Positions 18,166 to 26,122 of a stretch of 64,000 bases of DNA are shown here, in pieces. The notes under the pieces were generated by a model. The model was given only the letters and a program-made list of their open reading frames with translations, was not told the origin of the DNA and searched no databases. The DNA lies in the NCBI GenBank assembly GCA_947499095.1, contig CANMMR010000001.1:248001-312000 (forward strand). Direction: 5' to 3'. Numbering within the stretch: the stretch's first letter is position 1; each line of letters begins with the position of its first letter. This DNA comes from an uncultured Erythrobacter sp. (lineage in GTDB: Bacteria > Pseudomonadota > Alphaproteobacteria > Sphingomonadales > Sphingomonadaceae). A program made the position numbers and the translations under genes.

Positions 18166-18792
18166 TCAGTTCTTGAGCAGGATCGGGCACTGTACCCGCG
18201 CGGCGAGGAGCCCGAACTCGCGCAGCGAAAGGAAGTTCTCGAACGCCAGGCCATAGTTGGCATCGCGCCGCCAGCGCACTTTACAGCGCGTCTCCTTCAG
18301 GAACTCGTTCTCGATCCGCAGGCCCTGGTCGACTGCGAAAACATTGTCGCATTCGAGCCGCGCGCCCTGCTGCGAGATGTTGGTGATGAAGGCGTTGGAC
18401 TTTTGTGTCAGCGTCGAGGCGGTCACCGGCATCATGATGTTGAGCCGTAGCTGGCGCTTGGGAAAGCTCCAGTTCTCCTGAATCAGGCGATCGACATCGA
18501 TCTTTTCCGCGAATTGATAGCTGGCGTCGAAATCGCGCGAGCGAACCTTGGTCAGCTCGTAGCTTTCGCCATTCTGCAACTCCAAGGCCACGGCCGCGTC
18601 GGTGGGCTGCGCGTGAAACGTGCGAATACTGACGCCGGTCGCCGATACGTCGCGAATGACGCAGACGAATTCGCCTTGTCCGCAAACCAGCTTCGCCGCA
18701 CGGATCAGCGAGGTATAGCGCTCGGCAGCGCGTTTCTCGGTTCCGTTGTCGGTGTTCGTATCGGCAGCCAGATGCCCCGCCGTGAAATCCAT
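18166..18792 (-). CDS. PilZ-domain protein, likely c-di-GMP binding
   Basis: The 208-residue protein carries a PilZ-type N-terminal segment: an arginine-rich stretch (RAAERY followed by LIRAAKL) and VIRDVSATGVSIRT, which matches the (D/N)xSxxG part of the c-di-GMP site. A second PilZ-like beta unit is in the C-terminal half (PKRQLRLNIMMPVTAS, then ITNISQQGARLECD and a region with KVRWRRDANYGLAFE), so it may be a tandem PilZ fold. The RxxxR motif is only partly recognisable. Adjacent genes give no output pathway. An inverted repeat lies 39-65 bases upstream of its start. Confidence 0.8.
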   Translation of the reverse strand: MDFTAGHLAADTNTDNGTEKRAAERYTSLIRAAKLVCGQGEFVCVIRDVSATGVSIRTFHAQPTDAAVALELQNGESYELTKVRSRDFDASYQFAEKIDVDRLIQENWSFPKRQLRLNIMMPVTASTLTQKSNAFITNISQQGARLECDNVFAVDQGLRIENEFLKETRCKVRWRRDANYGLAFENFLSLREFGLLAARVQCPILLKN

Positions 18793-18830
18793 GTTCGCCC
18801 AACCCCAAATCGCTCACGGCTCACAACTGT

Positions 18831-18857
18831 CCGTTCGAAATCCCCTATCCCGAACGG
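18831..18857. promoter_or_regulatory. inverted repeat upstream of the PilZ gene
   Basis: CCGTTCG (18831-18837) and CGAACGG (18851-18857) are perfect inverted arms with 13 bases between. The element lies 39 bases before the start of the PilZ gene on the minus strand, where a promoter is expected. It could be an operator; no regulator is assigned. Confidence 0.35.
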
Positions 18858-18930
18858 CGTTCAATCATGGGAAATAGGCATCTACGGGTCAACACGGGGA
18901 TAAGGCGGTCCACGGCCAAGCGGACGAAGA

Positions 18931-19015
18931 TGGTGCGGGTGGTGGGACTCGAACCCACACGAGCAAAGCTCAGGGGATTTTAAGTCCCCGGCGTCTACCA
19001 TTCCGCCACACCCGC
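18931..19015 (-). tRNA. tRNA-Leu (anticodon UAA)
   Basis: The 85-base gene folds as a class II tRNA. The acceptor strands GCGGGTG and CACCCGC pair, the discriminator A and encoded CCA follow, the anticodon stem GGGGA/TCCCC encloses the loop CTTAAAA with anticodon TAA, and the T arm reads GGTTCGAGTCC. A long variable arm is present between the anticodon and T arms. It decodes UUA leucine codons. Confidence 0.97.
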
Positions 19016-19084
19016 CGCGGCGGGAGGGTTAGGGTTTTAGGAAGAGCGACGCAATCGCCGATGACAGGGGTGGGCTGAGCGAAG

Positions 19085-19366
19085 TCAGTCCTCGTTGAGG
19101 CGGCGGCGCATGTCTTTGCCCGGCTTGAAATAGGGCACGCGTTTCGCGGGAACATCGACCGATTCGCCGGTCCGCGGGTTGCGGCCCTTGCGGGCTTCGC
19201 GTTCGCGCGTGGAGAAGGCCCCGAATCCGCGCAGCTCGACGCGACCGCCCTCCGCCAAGCGCTGGGCGATTTCTTCAAAGAAAATGTCGAGCACCTGCTC
19301 GACCTCCTCGCTACGCAAGTCGGGATTGTCCTGCGCGAGGGCGGCAAGAAGTTCGGAACGGATCAT
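19085..19366 (-). CDS. ihfB: integration host factor beta subunit
   Basis: From the ATG at 19366, with GGAGAACGCAC as ribosome-binding site, the product is 93 residues, the usual IhfB length. It begins MIRSELLAALAQDNPDL and contains the DNABII signature GFGAFSTREREARKGRNPRTG, split here as GFGAFSTRERE and RKGRNPRTG, with the flexible-arm proline region VPAKRVPYFKPGK. IhfB pairs with IhfA, bends DNA and supports replication initiation, recombination and transcription. A longer in-frame extension upstream would translate a repeated DNA element and is not credible. The 36-bp tandem repeat lies in its leader or promoter region. Confidence 0.95.
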   Translation of the reverse strand: MIRSELLAALAQDNPDLRSEEVEQVLDIFFEEIAQRLAEGGRVELRGFGAFSTREREARKGRNPRTGESVDVPAKRVPYFKPGKDMRRRLNED

Positions 19367-19400
19367 GTGCGTTCTCCAAACCGGCCCCGCTTTCGGCAAC

Positions 19401-19472
19401 CAGCACGATGTTTGTTTTTCGCGACCCGCCCGACGCCAGCACGATGTTTGTTTTTCGCGACCCGCCCGACGC
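19401..19472. repeat. perfect 36-bp tandem repeat, two copies, upstream of ihfB
   Basis: Two identical, directly adjacent 36-bp units occupy 19401-19436 and 19437-19472; each begins CAGCACGATG and ends CCCGACGC. They start 34 bases upstream of the ihfB start codon, thus in its 5' leader or promoter. The unit has an internal TTTGTTTTTC stretch unlike the GC-rich surroundings. Perfect identity suggests a recent duplication or copy-number-variable element. It is not a CRISPR because there are no spacers. Confidence 0.9.
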
Positions 19473-19560
19473 GCGATCCCGTGCGTGCCTGGACAAGGCA
19501 ATAGTGGCAGAACCCCCGCCTGCCCGCAAGTGACGATTTTCCGTGGGTTATCGGCCCGGT

Positions 19561-19902
19561 TCAGGCGTCCTGAAGCAGCTTGGCCGGTTCCACGCCGAGC
19601 CGTTTCATGCGGGCGCGGATCTCCGGCCATTCCTCGTCGAGGAACGCGCGTCGCTCGGTCTGTCGCAGGCGGTCCGCCGCGCCGCGCACGACATACATGC
19701 CGACTCCGCGTTGCACCTCCACAAGTCCGTCGTTCTGGAACTGCTGGTACGCCTTGGCCACGGTCAGCGGGTTGGCGCCCTGCTCCGTTGCCAAAGCGCG
19801 CACCGAGGGGAGCATCTCGCCTTCGGGATAGTGCCCGTCGATGATGGCCGCGGCGATCATGTCGCGCAGCTTCAAATAGACCGGCTTGTTCTGGTTAGAC
19901 AT
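19561..19902 (-). CDS. GntR-family regulator, YtrA subfamily
   Basis: The 113-residue product from ATG 19902 (GGGGAATCGCG upstream) starts MSNQNKPVYLKLRDMI. It has the winged-helix GntR domain (LPSVRALATEQGANPLTVAKAYQ) and only a short C-terminal tail, as in YtrA regulators. Such proteins usually repress a nearby transport operon. It is divergent from the POT peptide transporter gene, which is a candidate target. A TATTAT that could be its -10 box lies at 19935-19940 on the minus strand, next to two direct TACAG motifs (19926-19930 and 19939-19943). A frame extending further upstream lacks a start signal. Confidence 0.85.
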   Translation of the reverse strand: MSNQNKPVYLKLRDMIAAAIIDGHYPEGEMLPSVRALATEQGANPLTVAKAYQQFQNDGLVEVQRGVGMYVVRGAADRLRQTERRAFLDEEWPEIRARMKRLGVEPAKLLQDA

Positions 19903-20120
19903 CGCGATTCCCCGAGACAGACTGCTACAGTGCCATAATACAGCGCGGCGCACAAGGTTCCCGCCCCTTGGCTCGCCGCGTGACATTCAGCCAAGCGCAA
20001 TGCGGTCACGACTGTAACTAAGGCTTCACATGCGCGCCCAAGCCGCTAGGGTGCGCGCTTTCTTCGGGGAGGCGGCGCGCGTTTGAGCGCCTGCCGCATG
20101 AATAGGGATAATCGCACAAC

Positions 20121-21992
20121 ATGGTCGAAGGCGCCTTCTTTACATTCGGTTCCGCGTACGAGATGTGGGCCTTCCGCATCGCGGTCGTGGCGCTGGTCTC
20201 GTTCCTCATCGGCGGAATGGTGCTTGTCACCCGCCCGCAGGAAGAGGTCATCGGCCATCCCAAGGGCCTGTTCCTGCTATTCATGGCCGAAATGTGGGAG
20301 CGCTTCTCCTATTACGGCATGCGCGCCCTGCTGATCTTCTACCTCGTCCAGCATTGGCTGTTCTCCGATGCCGAAGCCTCGGTCATCTACGGGGCCTATA
20401 CCGCGCTGGTATACATCGCCCCCGTCGTCGGCGGCTATCTTGCGGACCGCTATGTCGGGCAGCGCAAGGCGGTGTTGTTCGGCGCGGTCCTGCTGACCTT
20501 CGGGCACTTCTTCATGGCCTTCGAAGGCGATGGATCGCTTGGCCAGGACAACCCTATGCTCAATGTGTTCTGGCTTGCGCTGGCGCTGATCGTCGTGGGT
20601 TCGGGCTTTCTCAAGGCGAACATCTCGGTCCTCGTCGGCCAGCTTTATTCGCGCACCGACATCCGCCGCGATCCTGCCTACACCATCTTCTACATGGGCA
20701 TCAACGTCGGCGCGGCGACCGCGTCGATCATCTGCGGCTATCTCGGCCAGACGGTAGGCTGGGAATACGGCTTCGGCCTCGCCGGTTTCGGCATGCTCAT
20801 CGGTCTCGTGTTCTTCGTGATCGGCAAGCCGCTGCTGCGCGGCAAGGGCGAACCGCAGCATCCGGAACGCATTGCAGGGGGCAAGGAATACCTGATCTAC
20901 GGCGCGGGCCTCGGCATGGTTGCGCTCTGCTGGCTAGCCATCCAGTACCAGGAACTCGTCGGCGTGCTGCTCGGCGGGTTCGGCGGTGCGCTGGTCGCCT
21001 ACGTCCTCTCGATCGTGACCTTCCAGATGGCCTACGGGTCGTGGAAAGCGGCACCGACTGTGCCCTTCTTCATCTACATCTCCAGCGCGGTCGGCCTGAT
21101 CGTTTCGCTGATCGCGGCTTCGCAGGGTAGCGAACCGGCCCAGTACACGGCTGGCGCTTCGCTGCTCATCCTCATCGGGGTCCTGATCCAGCAATCGATG
21201 GTGAAGACTTTCCACGAGCGCGACCGCATCTTCGCGGCCATGTTCCTGATTATCGTCTCGGTGGTCTTCTGGGCCCTGTTCGAACAGGCCGGATCCAGCC
21301 TGAACCTGTTTACCGATCGTCATGTCGATACGGCAGGCGTCAGCGCGTCGATCTTCCAGTCGGTCAATGCGATCTACATCGTCCTGCTCGCGCCGATCTT
21401 CGCCATGCTGTGGCAGGGCTTGGCGCGCAAGGGCATGGAGCCGAGCACGCCGATGAAGTTCGGCCTTGCCGTCGTGCAGGTCGGTCTCGGTTTCCTCGTC
21501 CTCGTCTGGGGCGCGGAAAGCGTGGGCGTGAACGTCCCGACGCCGGTGATCTTTATCTTCCTGATCTACCTGCTGCACACCACCGGTGAACTGTGCCTCA
21601 GCCCGGTCGGCCTCTCGGCAATGAACCGCCTCAGCCCGGCGCATATCGCATCGCTGGTCATGGGTACGTGGTTCTTCGCCTCGGCCACCGGCAACTTCGC
21701 CGCCGGCCTGATCGCTGCGGCCACCGGCGCCGAGGGTCTCGGTGAGGAAGCCGGCAAGCAGCTGGTCCTCGACGTTTACGGCACCGTCGGCTGGTGGGCC
21801 GTCGGCATCGGCGTCGGCGTCATGGTGCTCAGCCCGCTGGTCAAGAAGCTGCTGCATCTCGAAACGCTGCGCGACGACAATGTCGGCGACGATCTCGAAG
21901 GCCAGGCCGGTGCCGGTCTCGAGGCGCAGGAAGCCGGCATGCACCCCGCGACCGATCCGCAGATGCCCGGCAAGCACGAAGAGAATCGCTGA
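20121..21992 (+). CDS. POT/PTR family proton-dependent oligopeptide transporter
   Basis: The 623-residue membrane protein contains the POT signature near residues 55-68 (AEMWERFSYYGMR, matching ExxERFxYYG) and about 12-14 transmembrane helices. FMGINVGAATAS-like text (here FYMGINVGAATASI) and the late TTGELCLSPVGLSA are further conserved POT motifs. It imports di- and tripeptides with protons. The C-terminal tail is acidic and hydrophilic. It is divergent from the GntR gene and followed by a hairpin and two amidohydrolases, so the region may process and take up peptides. The N-terminus has an extra helix of about 30 residues before the canonical start. Confidence 0.93.
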   Translation: MVEGAFFTFGSAYEMWAFRIAVVALVSFLIGGMVLVTRPQEEVIGHPKGLFLLFMAEMWERFSYYGMRALLIFYLVQHWLFSDAEASVIYGAYTALVYIAPVVGGYLADRYVGQRKAVLFGAVLLTFGHFFMAFEGDGSLGQDNPMLNVFWLALALIVVGSGFLKANISVLVGQLYSRTDIRRDPAYTIFYMGINVGAATASIICGYLGQTVGWEYGFGLAGFGMLIGLVFFVIGKPLLRGKGEPQHPERIAGGKEYLIYGAGLGMVALCWLAIQYQELVGVLLGGFGGALVAYVLSIVTFQMAYGSWKAAPTVPFFIYISSAVGLIVSLIAASQGSEPAQYTAGASLLILIGVLIQQSMVKTFHERDRIFAAMFLIIVSVVFWALFEQAGSSLNLFTDRHVDTAGVSASIFQSVNAIYIVLLAPIFAMLWQGLARKGMEPSTPMKFGLAVVQVGLGFLVLVWGAESVGVNVPTPVIFIFLIYLLHTTGELCLSPVGLSAMNRLSPAHIASLVMGTWFFASATGNFAAGLIAAATGAEGLGEEAGKQLVLDVYGTVGWWAVGIGVGVMVLSPLVKKLLHLETLRDDNVGDDLEGQAGAGLEAQEAGMHPATDPQMPGKHEENR

Positions 21993-22030
21993 TCGTCGGA
22001 TACGTCTCGACGAAAGGCAATTGACCGCGC

Positions 22031-22056
22031 GGGCCGGGGCAGCGATGCTCCGGCCC
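22031..22056 (+). terminator. strong hairpin between the transporter and amidohydrolase genes
   Basis: An 11-bp stem with one G-T wobble (22031-22041 with 22046-22056) closes a GCGA tetraloop. It lies 38 bases after the POT transporter stop and 18 bases before the next ATG. The following TGCTTTGG is a poor T-run, so termination may be partial and read-through into the amidohydrolases possible. Confidence 0.5.
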
Positions 22057-22074
22057 GACTGCTTTGGGGGACCC

Positions 22075-23448
22075 ATGAAACGTTACGCTCTATTCGCCTG
22101 CGTCGCTGCCTTCGCGATGGCCGGATGTTCGACCACGGGAAGCGCCGACGATGCGTCGGACAAGGACTGGACCGCACCGGTCGGTGAAGACGGCAATGCG
22201 CCCTTCTCCTCTACCTACGAGCGTTATCCCGGGCGGCCCACCGCGCTGGTCGGCGCGACCGTCTATGACGGTGCGGGCAACCGCATCGACAATGGCACCG
22301 TGCTGTTTCGCGATGGCGAGGTGAGCGGTGTCGGCGACGCTTCTCTCGATACGTCCGGTTACGATGTGCTAGACGGCAGCGGCAAGTTCGTGACACCCGG
22401 CATCATCGACATCCATTCGCACCTTGGCGACTATCCGACGCCCAGCGTCGATGCGCATTCGGACGGCAACGAAGCGACCAGCCCCACCACGCCCGAAGTC
22501 TGGGCCGAGCATTCGGTCTGGCCGCAGGACCCCGGCTTTACCCGCGCGCTCGCCAATGGAGGGGTCACCGCGCTGCAGATCCTGCCCGGCTCGGCCAACC
22601 TCATGGGCGGCCGCTCGGTAACGCTCAAGAACGTGCCTGCGCGCACGGTGCAGGGAATGAAATTCCCCGGCGCACCCTACGGCTTCAAGATGGCCTGCGG
22701 CGAAAACCCCAAGCGTGTCTACGGCAATCGCGGCCGCATGCCGTCCACCCGCATGGGCAATTTCGCGGTCAACCGGCAGACCTGGCTCGATGCGCGCGCC
22801 TATGACGGCAAGAAGCGCGATCTCGCCAAGGAAACGCTGAAGGGCGTGCTCGACGGCGAGATCCTCGTCCACAACCACTGCTACCGCGCCGACGAGATGG
22901 CGCTGGTCATGGATATGGCCAAGGAGATGGGCTACAAGGTCAGCGCCTTCCATCACGCGGTCGAAGCCTACAAGATCGGCGACCTGCTGCGCGAAAACGA
23001 CGTGTGCAGCGCGATCTGGGCCGACTGGTACGGCTTCAAGATGGAAGCTTACGACGGTATTCTCGAGAACGCCGCCTTCCTCCAGCGCGAAGGTGCCTGC
23101 GTGGTAATCCATTCTGACGATGCGAACGGCATCCAGCGCCTCAATCAGGAAGCGGCAAAGGCGCAGGCCGCTGGCCGCCGGCTCGGCATCGACATTTCCG
23201 ATGCGACCGTGATCGGCTGGATCACGCTCAACGCCGCCAAGGCGATGGGCATCGACGACATGACCGGCAGCCTCGAACCCGGCAAGATGGCCGATGTGGT
23301 GCTGTGGAACGGCGATCCGCTGAGCGTCTATTCGCGGCCCGAGAAGGTCTGGGTCGACGGCGCGCTGATGTATGACGCGCTGGACCGCAAGCGTCGGCCG
23401 GTGAGCGATTTCGAGCTCGGCCAGCCGGGCGAAGGAGATGTGAAATGA
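22075..23448 (+). CDS. amidohydrolase lipoprotein, metal-dependent (catalytically complete)
   Basis: The 457-residue product begins with a lipoprotein signal peptide (FAMAGCS lipobox). It then follows the amidohydrolase superfamily: the N-terminal beta sandwich, TPGIIDIHSHLG with the metal-binding HxH at residues 114 and 116, later histidines in ILVHNHCYRAD and VSAFHHAVEAYK, the aspartate in VVIHSDDAN, and the C-terminal GKMADVVLWNGDPLSV. Related enzymes are dipeptidases, isoaspartyl or imidazolonepropionase-like hydrolases. Export and proximity to a peptide transporter suggest a peptidase or amidase in the cell envelope; the substrate is unknown. The next gene starts within its stop codon. 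Confidence 0.88.
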   Translation: MKRYALFACVAAFAMAGCSTTGSADDASDKDWTAPVGEDGNAPFSSTYERYPGRPTALVGATVYDGAGNRIDNGTVLFRDGEVSGVGDASLDTSGYDVLDGSGKFVTPGIIDIHSHLGDYPTPSVDAHSDGNEATSPTTPEVWAEHSVWPQDPGFTRALANGGVTALQILPGSANLMGGRSVTLKNVPARTVQGMKFPGAPYGFKMACGENPKRVYGNRGRMPSTRMGNFAVNRQTWLDARAYDGKKRDLAKETLKGVLDGEILVHNHCYRADEMALVMDMAKEMGYKVSAFHHAVEAYKIGDLLRENDVCSAIWADWYGFKMEAYDGILENAAFLQREGACVVIHSDDANGIQRLNQEAAKAQAAGRRLGIDISDATVIGWITLNAAKAMGIDDMTGSLEPGKMADVVLWNGDPLSVYSRPEKVWVDGALMYDALDRKRRPVSDFELGQPGEGDVK

Positions 23449-24824
23449 AGCGCCTCTTCACCCTCGCCGCCAGCGCGCTCGCAATGGCCGCAACACCCGC
23501 CGCCGCGCAGGATTTCGTGATCGTCAATGCGACCTTGGCAACCGGGGACGGGAGCGAACCAATTCAACAGGGCGCTATCGTCGTCGACGACGGGCGCGTC
23601 GTATACGCCGGCCCGCAAAGCCGCATGGGCGCTTTCGAGACCGATGAAGTGACGGACGTAGGCGGCGCGTGGGTGACGCCTGGTCTTGTGGCCACGGTGA
23701 CATCGCTGGGCCTTTGGGACGTAGGCGCAGTAAGCGAATCGAACGATACCCGCGCCAGCGATGCGCCGTTCAGTGCCGCGCTGGATGTGGCACCCATCGT
23801 CAATCCATCCTCGCAGCATATCCTCGTCCACCGTGCCGCCGGCGTCACCCGCGCAGCGACCGTGACCATGCCCTCCGCCTCGATCTTCGGCGGTCAGGGC
23901 GCGATCATCGATCTCGGCAGCGATGCGCGCCCGGTGACACGCCAGCGCGCCTTCCAGACTGTCGCGCTGGGCGAATATGGCGCACGCCTCGCCGGGGGCA
24001 GCCGAGCATCGGCCCATGCGCTGTTCCGTAACGCTCTGCGCGAAGCGACACGACTCGGCGATGACGCACGCATTCCGGGCCGCTCCTCGCGCCAGGCCGA
24101 TGTCACGACGGGCGATGATCTGCCGGTCGATCCGCGCCTCGCCGGCGAAGCATCCGAACGAGAAGGCGACGTGCTGCTGACACGCTTCGATGCCGCGGCG
24201 CTGGTGCCAGTGGTCCGCGGAGAGCAGCCGCTCTACGTGATGGTCGAACGCGCTTCGGATATTCGCAGCGTGCTCGCCCTGAAGCGCGAATTCGCCAATC
24301 TCGACCTCGTACTGGTCGGCGCGAGCGAGGGCTGGCTGGTCGCAAGCGACATCGCCGCCGCCGGGGTCCCCGTGATTGCCGACGGGCTCGACGATCTGCC
24401 GCAGGGCTTCGAGGAGCTTGCCGCGACACAGAGCAATATCGGGCGCATGGTCAAAGCGGGCGTCACGGTCGCGATCAATGCGGCTGCGATGGAGAACCCG
24501 CGTAATCTCAACCAGTATGCCGGTAACCTCGTGGCCCTGTCGCGCATTCCCGGCGCCGACGGGCTGAGCTGGGGGCAGGCGTTCGCAGCCATCACCTCGG
24601 TCCCGGCGCGGATCAGCGGGCTCGCCGATCGTGCGGGCGTGCTTGCACCAGGTGCCGCGGGCGACGTCGTTGTATGGGACGGCGACCCCTTGGAAGTCGG
24701 CGCGATGCCGACCCGCGTCTTCATCGACGGGGTGGAACAACCTCTCGAGAACCACCAGAGCCGCCTGCGCGATCGTTATCGCGATCTCGACGAAAGCGAC
24801 TTGCCCAAGGCCTACGACTGGTAA
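23445..24824 (+). CDS. amidohydrolase-like protein lacking the HxH metal motif
   Basis: The 459-residue protein has a cleavable signal peptide (ending AAAQD) and the same fold as its upstream neighbour, ending with GDVVVWDGDPLEV. Where amidohydrolases carry TPGxIDxHxH, this one reads TPGLVATVTSLGLWD, so both metal-binding histidines are missing; the later histidine/aspartate motifs are also poorly preserved (for example INAAAMENPRNLNQ). It is therefore probably catalytically inactive, or active by a different metal arrangement, and may act as the structural partner of the upstream enzyme. Tight coupling (ATGA overlap) supports a stoichiometric complex in the periplasm. Confidence 0.82.
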   Translation: MKRLFTLAASALAMAATPAAAQDFVIVNATLATGDGSEPIQQGAIVVDDGRVVYAGPQSRMGAFETDEVTDVGGAWVTPGLVATVTSLGLWDVGAVSESNDTRASDAPFSAALDVAPIVNPSSQHILVHRAAGVTRAATVTMPSASIFGGQGAIIDLGSDARPVTRQRAFQTVALGEYGARLAGGSRASAHALFRNALREATRLGDDARIPGRSSRQADVTTGDDLPVDPRLAGEASEREGDVLLTRFDAAALVPVVRGEQPLYVMVERASDIRSVLALKREFANLDLVLVGASEGWLVASDIAAAGVPVIADGLDDLPQGFEELAATQSNIGRMVKAGVTVAINAAAMENPRNLNQYAGNLVALSRIPGADGLSWGQAFAAITSVPARISGLADRAGVLAPGAAGDVVVWDGDPLEVGAMPTRVFIDGVEQPLENHQSRLRDRYRDLDESDLPKAYDW

Positions 24825-24837
24825 GGTGACCAAAGAT

Positions 24838-25332
24838 ATGCGCACGACTTTCCTCGCTCTCGGCGCGGCGGCGCTGGCGGTCGGGTTCCATACCCTGTCG
24901 GCGCAGGACAGCCCGCCCGACCGCTCGCAGGACATCGCCTGGATGAATGCGCAGCAGAGCTATCTTGCGGGTCTGAAGGCCGAAGACGGCTGGCGCTACG
25001 AGCCGGGTGGCCTGCGCTGGCGCTATATCGATTATGCAGGCAGCGAGCGCAGCCCGACTGTCGATGATACGGTGACCGTGCATTATGCCGGCACCTTTAT
25101 CGATGGCGAAACCTTCGATTCGAGCTTCGACCGGGGCGAGCCGGCGACTTTCCCGCTCGGCCGCCTGATCAAGGGCTGGCAAATCGCCATCCCGAAGATG
25201 GGCGTGGGCGACACGATCGAAGTCGCGATCCCGGCTGAGCTGGCTTACGGCGTGGAGGGCAAGGGCCCGATCCCCGGCGGGGCTACACTGCTGTTCAAGG
25301 TCCAGCTGATCGATTTCGAAGCTGCAGAATAG
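24838..25332 (+). CDS. FKBP-type peptidyl-prolyl isomerase, periplasmic
   Basis: AAGGTGA lies eight bases before the ATG at 24838, supporting this start over a GTG at 24826. The 164-residue protein has an N-terminal signal/anchor sequence (LGAAALAVGFHTLSAQ) and a single FKBP domain: VTVHYAGTFIDGETFDSSFD, then FPLGRLIKGWQIAIPKMGVG and IPAELAYG. It catalyses proline cis-trans isomerisation and helps fold exported proteins. It follows the amidohydrolase pair by 13 bases and is probably in the same operon, perhaps folding those envelope enzymes. Confidence 0.92.
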   Translation: MRTTFLALGAAALAVGFHTLSAQDSPPDRSQDIAWMNAQQSYLAGLKAEDGWRYEPGGLRWRYIDYAGSERSPTVDDTVTVHYAGTFIDGETFDSSFDRGEPATFPLGRLIKGWQIAIPKMGVGDTIEVAIPAELAYGVEGKGPIPGGATLLFKVQLIDFEAAE

Positions 25333-25374
25333 GGCGCCAAGCCAAGTCGCTTGCAAAAGAGTTTCGATCTGCTA

Positions 25375-25399
25375 CCTATGTTGACGCTGTAAACATAGG
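25375..25399. promoter_or_regulatory. 25-bp near-perfect palindrome before nnrU-like gene
   Basis: CCTATGTTGAC (25375-25385) and GTAAACATAGG (25389-25399) are inverted arms matching at 10 of 11 positions around a 3-base centre. The right arm ends 8 bases before the ATG at 25408 and overlaps its AGGAG ribosome-binding site. The core TGTTGAC-N3-GTAAACA resembles TetR-family operators. A bound repressor would block transcription or translation of the downstream gene. Confidence 0.7.
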
Positions 25400-25407
25400 A
25401 GTGGGTG

Positions 25408-26085
25408 ATGGATCAGGCTCTCGTTTCGCTTCTCGCTGCATCCGTGGCCTTCGTGGGCACGCATTTCGCATTATCGCATCCCTTGCGCGCGCCGCTGGTA
25501 TCGGCATTGCGCGAAGGCGGCTTCATGCTGGTCTACAATGCTGTGGCCATCGCCTGCATGGTGTGGATGTACCTAGCCTTCAAGGACGCCCCGCCAGCCG
25601 ATCTGGGCGGCTCGGGCGAAGTCGGCTGGGCCGCCGCGACGCTCCTTACCCTTCCTGCGCTGGCGCTGTTCCTCGGCGCGATGACACCGCGCAATCCGGC
25701 GATGCCCACGCCGGGAGCGGAGGCGGCAGCGCGGGCGGGACCGGCGGGAGCGTTCCTCGTGACGCGCCATCCGATGATGTGGGGCTTTGCGCTCTGGGCA
25801 ATGTCGCACATCGTGCTGTGGTGGAGCACGCGGACCCTGATCGTCGCCGGAGCGATCCTCGTCCTCGCGTTGGTCGGAGCGAAGCTGCAGGACGCGAAGA
25901 AGCGCCGCCAGATGGGCGATGCGTGGCTGGCATGGGAAGCCGAGACGAGCTTTGTCCCGCGCCTGTCGAAGCTTGGCGCGCTCGGCTGGAAAGGCTGGCT
26001 TGCGGCCCTGCTTGCCTGGGGTGTGCTGATGTGGGTGCACCTGCCGCTGGGCGGTATCCCGGCGGGTGTGTTTCGCTGGGTATAA
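25408..26085 (+). CDS. NnrU-family integral membrane protein
   Basis: The ATG at 25408 has AGGAG upstream; a GTG one codon earlier is possible. The 225-residue product has about six transmembrane helices and NnrU-family features: THFALSHPLR near the N-terminus, FLVTRHPMMWGFALWAMSH in the middle (the conserved RHPxxxG region of NnrU and isoprenylcysteine methyltransferase-like proteins), and SFVPRLSKLGALGWKG later. NnrU was named for a role in nitrite/nitric oxide reductase expression in denitrifiers, but most homologues, including this one with no nitrogen-oxide genes nearby, have unknown functions. A strong palindrome covers its promoter/leader. Confidence 0.85.
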   Translation: MDQALVSLLAASVAFVGTHFALSHPLRAPLVSALREGGFMLVYNAVAIACMVWMYLAFKDAPPADLGGSGEVGWAAATLLTLPALALFLGAMTPRNPAMPTPGAEAAARAGPAGAFLVTRHPMMWGFALWAMSHIVLWWSTRTLIVAGAILVLALVGAKLQDAKKRRQMGDAWLAWEAETSFVPRLSKLGALGWKGWLAALLAWGVLMWVHLPLGGIPAGVFRWV

Positions 26086-26122
26086 CCGTCCTCAAGTAGC
26101 GAAGCGGTCGGATAGGAAGAAC

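Noticed and set aside
19401-19472. two 36-bp repeats as a possible CRISPR
   Set aside because: The repeats are directly adjacent without spacers and there are no cas genes.
19367-19630. N-terminal extension of IhfB through the tandem repeat
   Set aside because: The IhfB N-terminus begins at 19366 with a good ribosome-binding site; the extension is repeat-derived.
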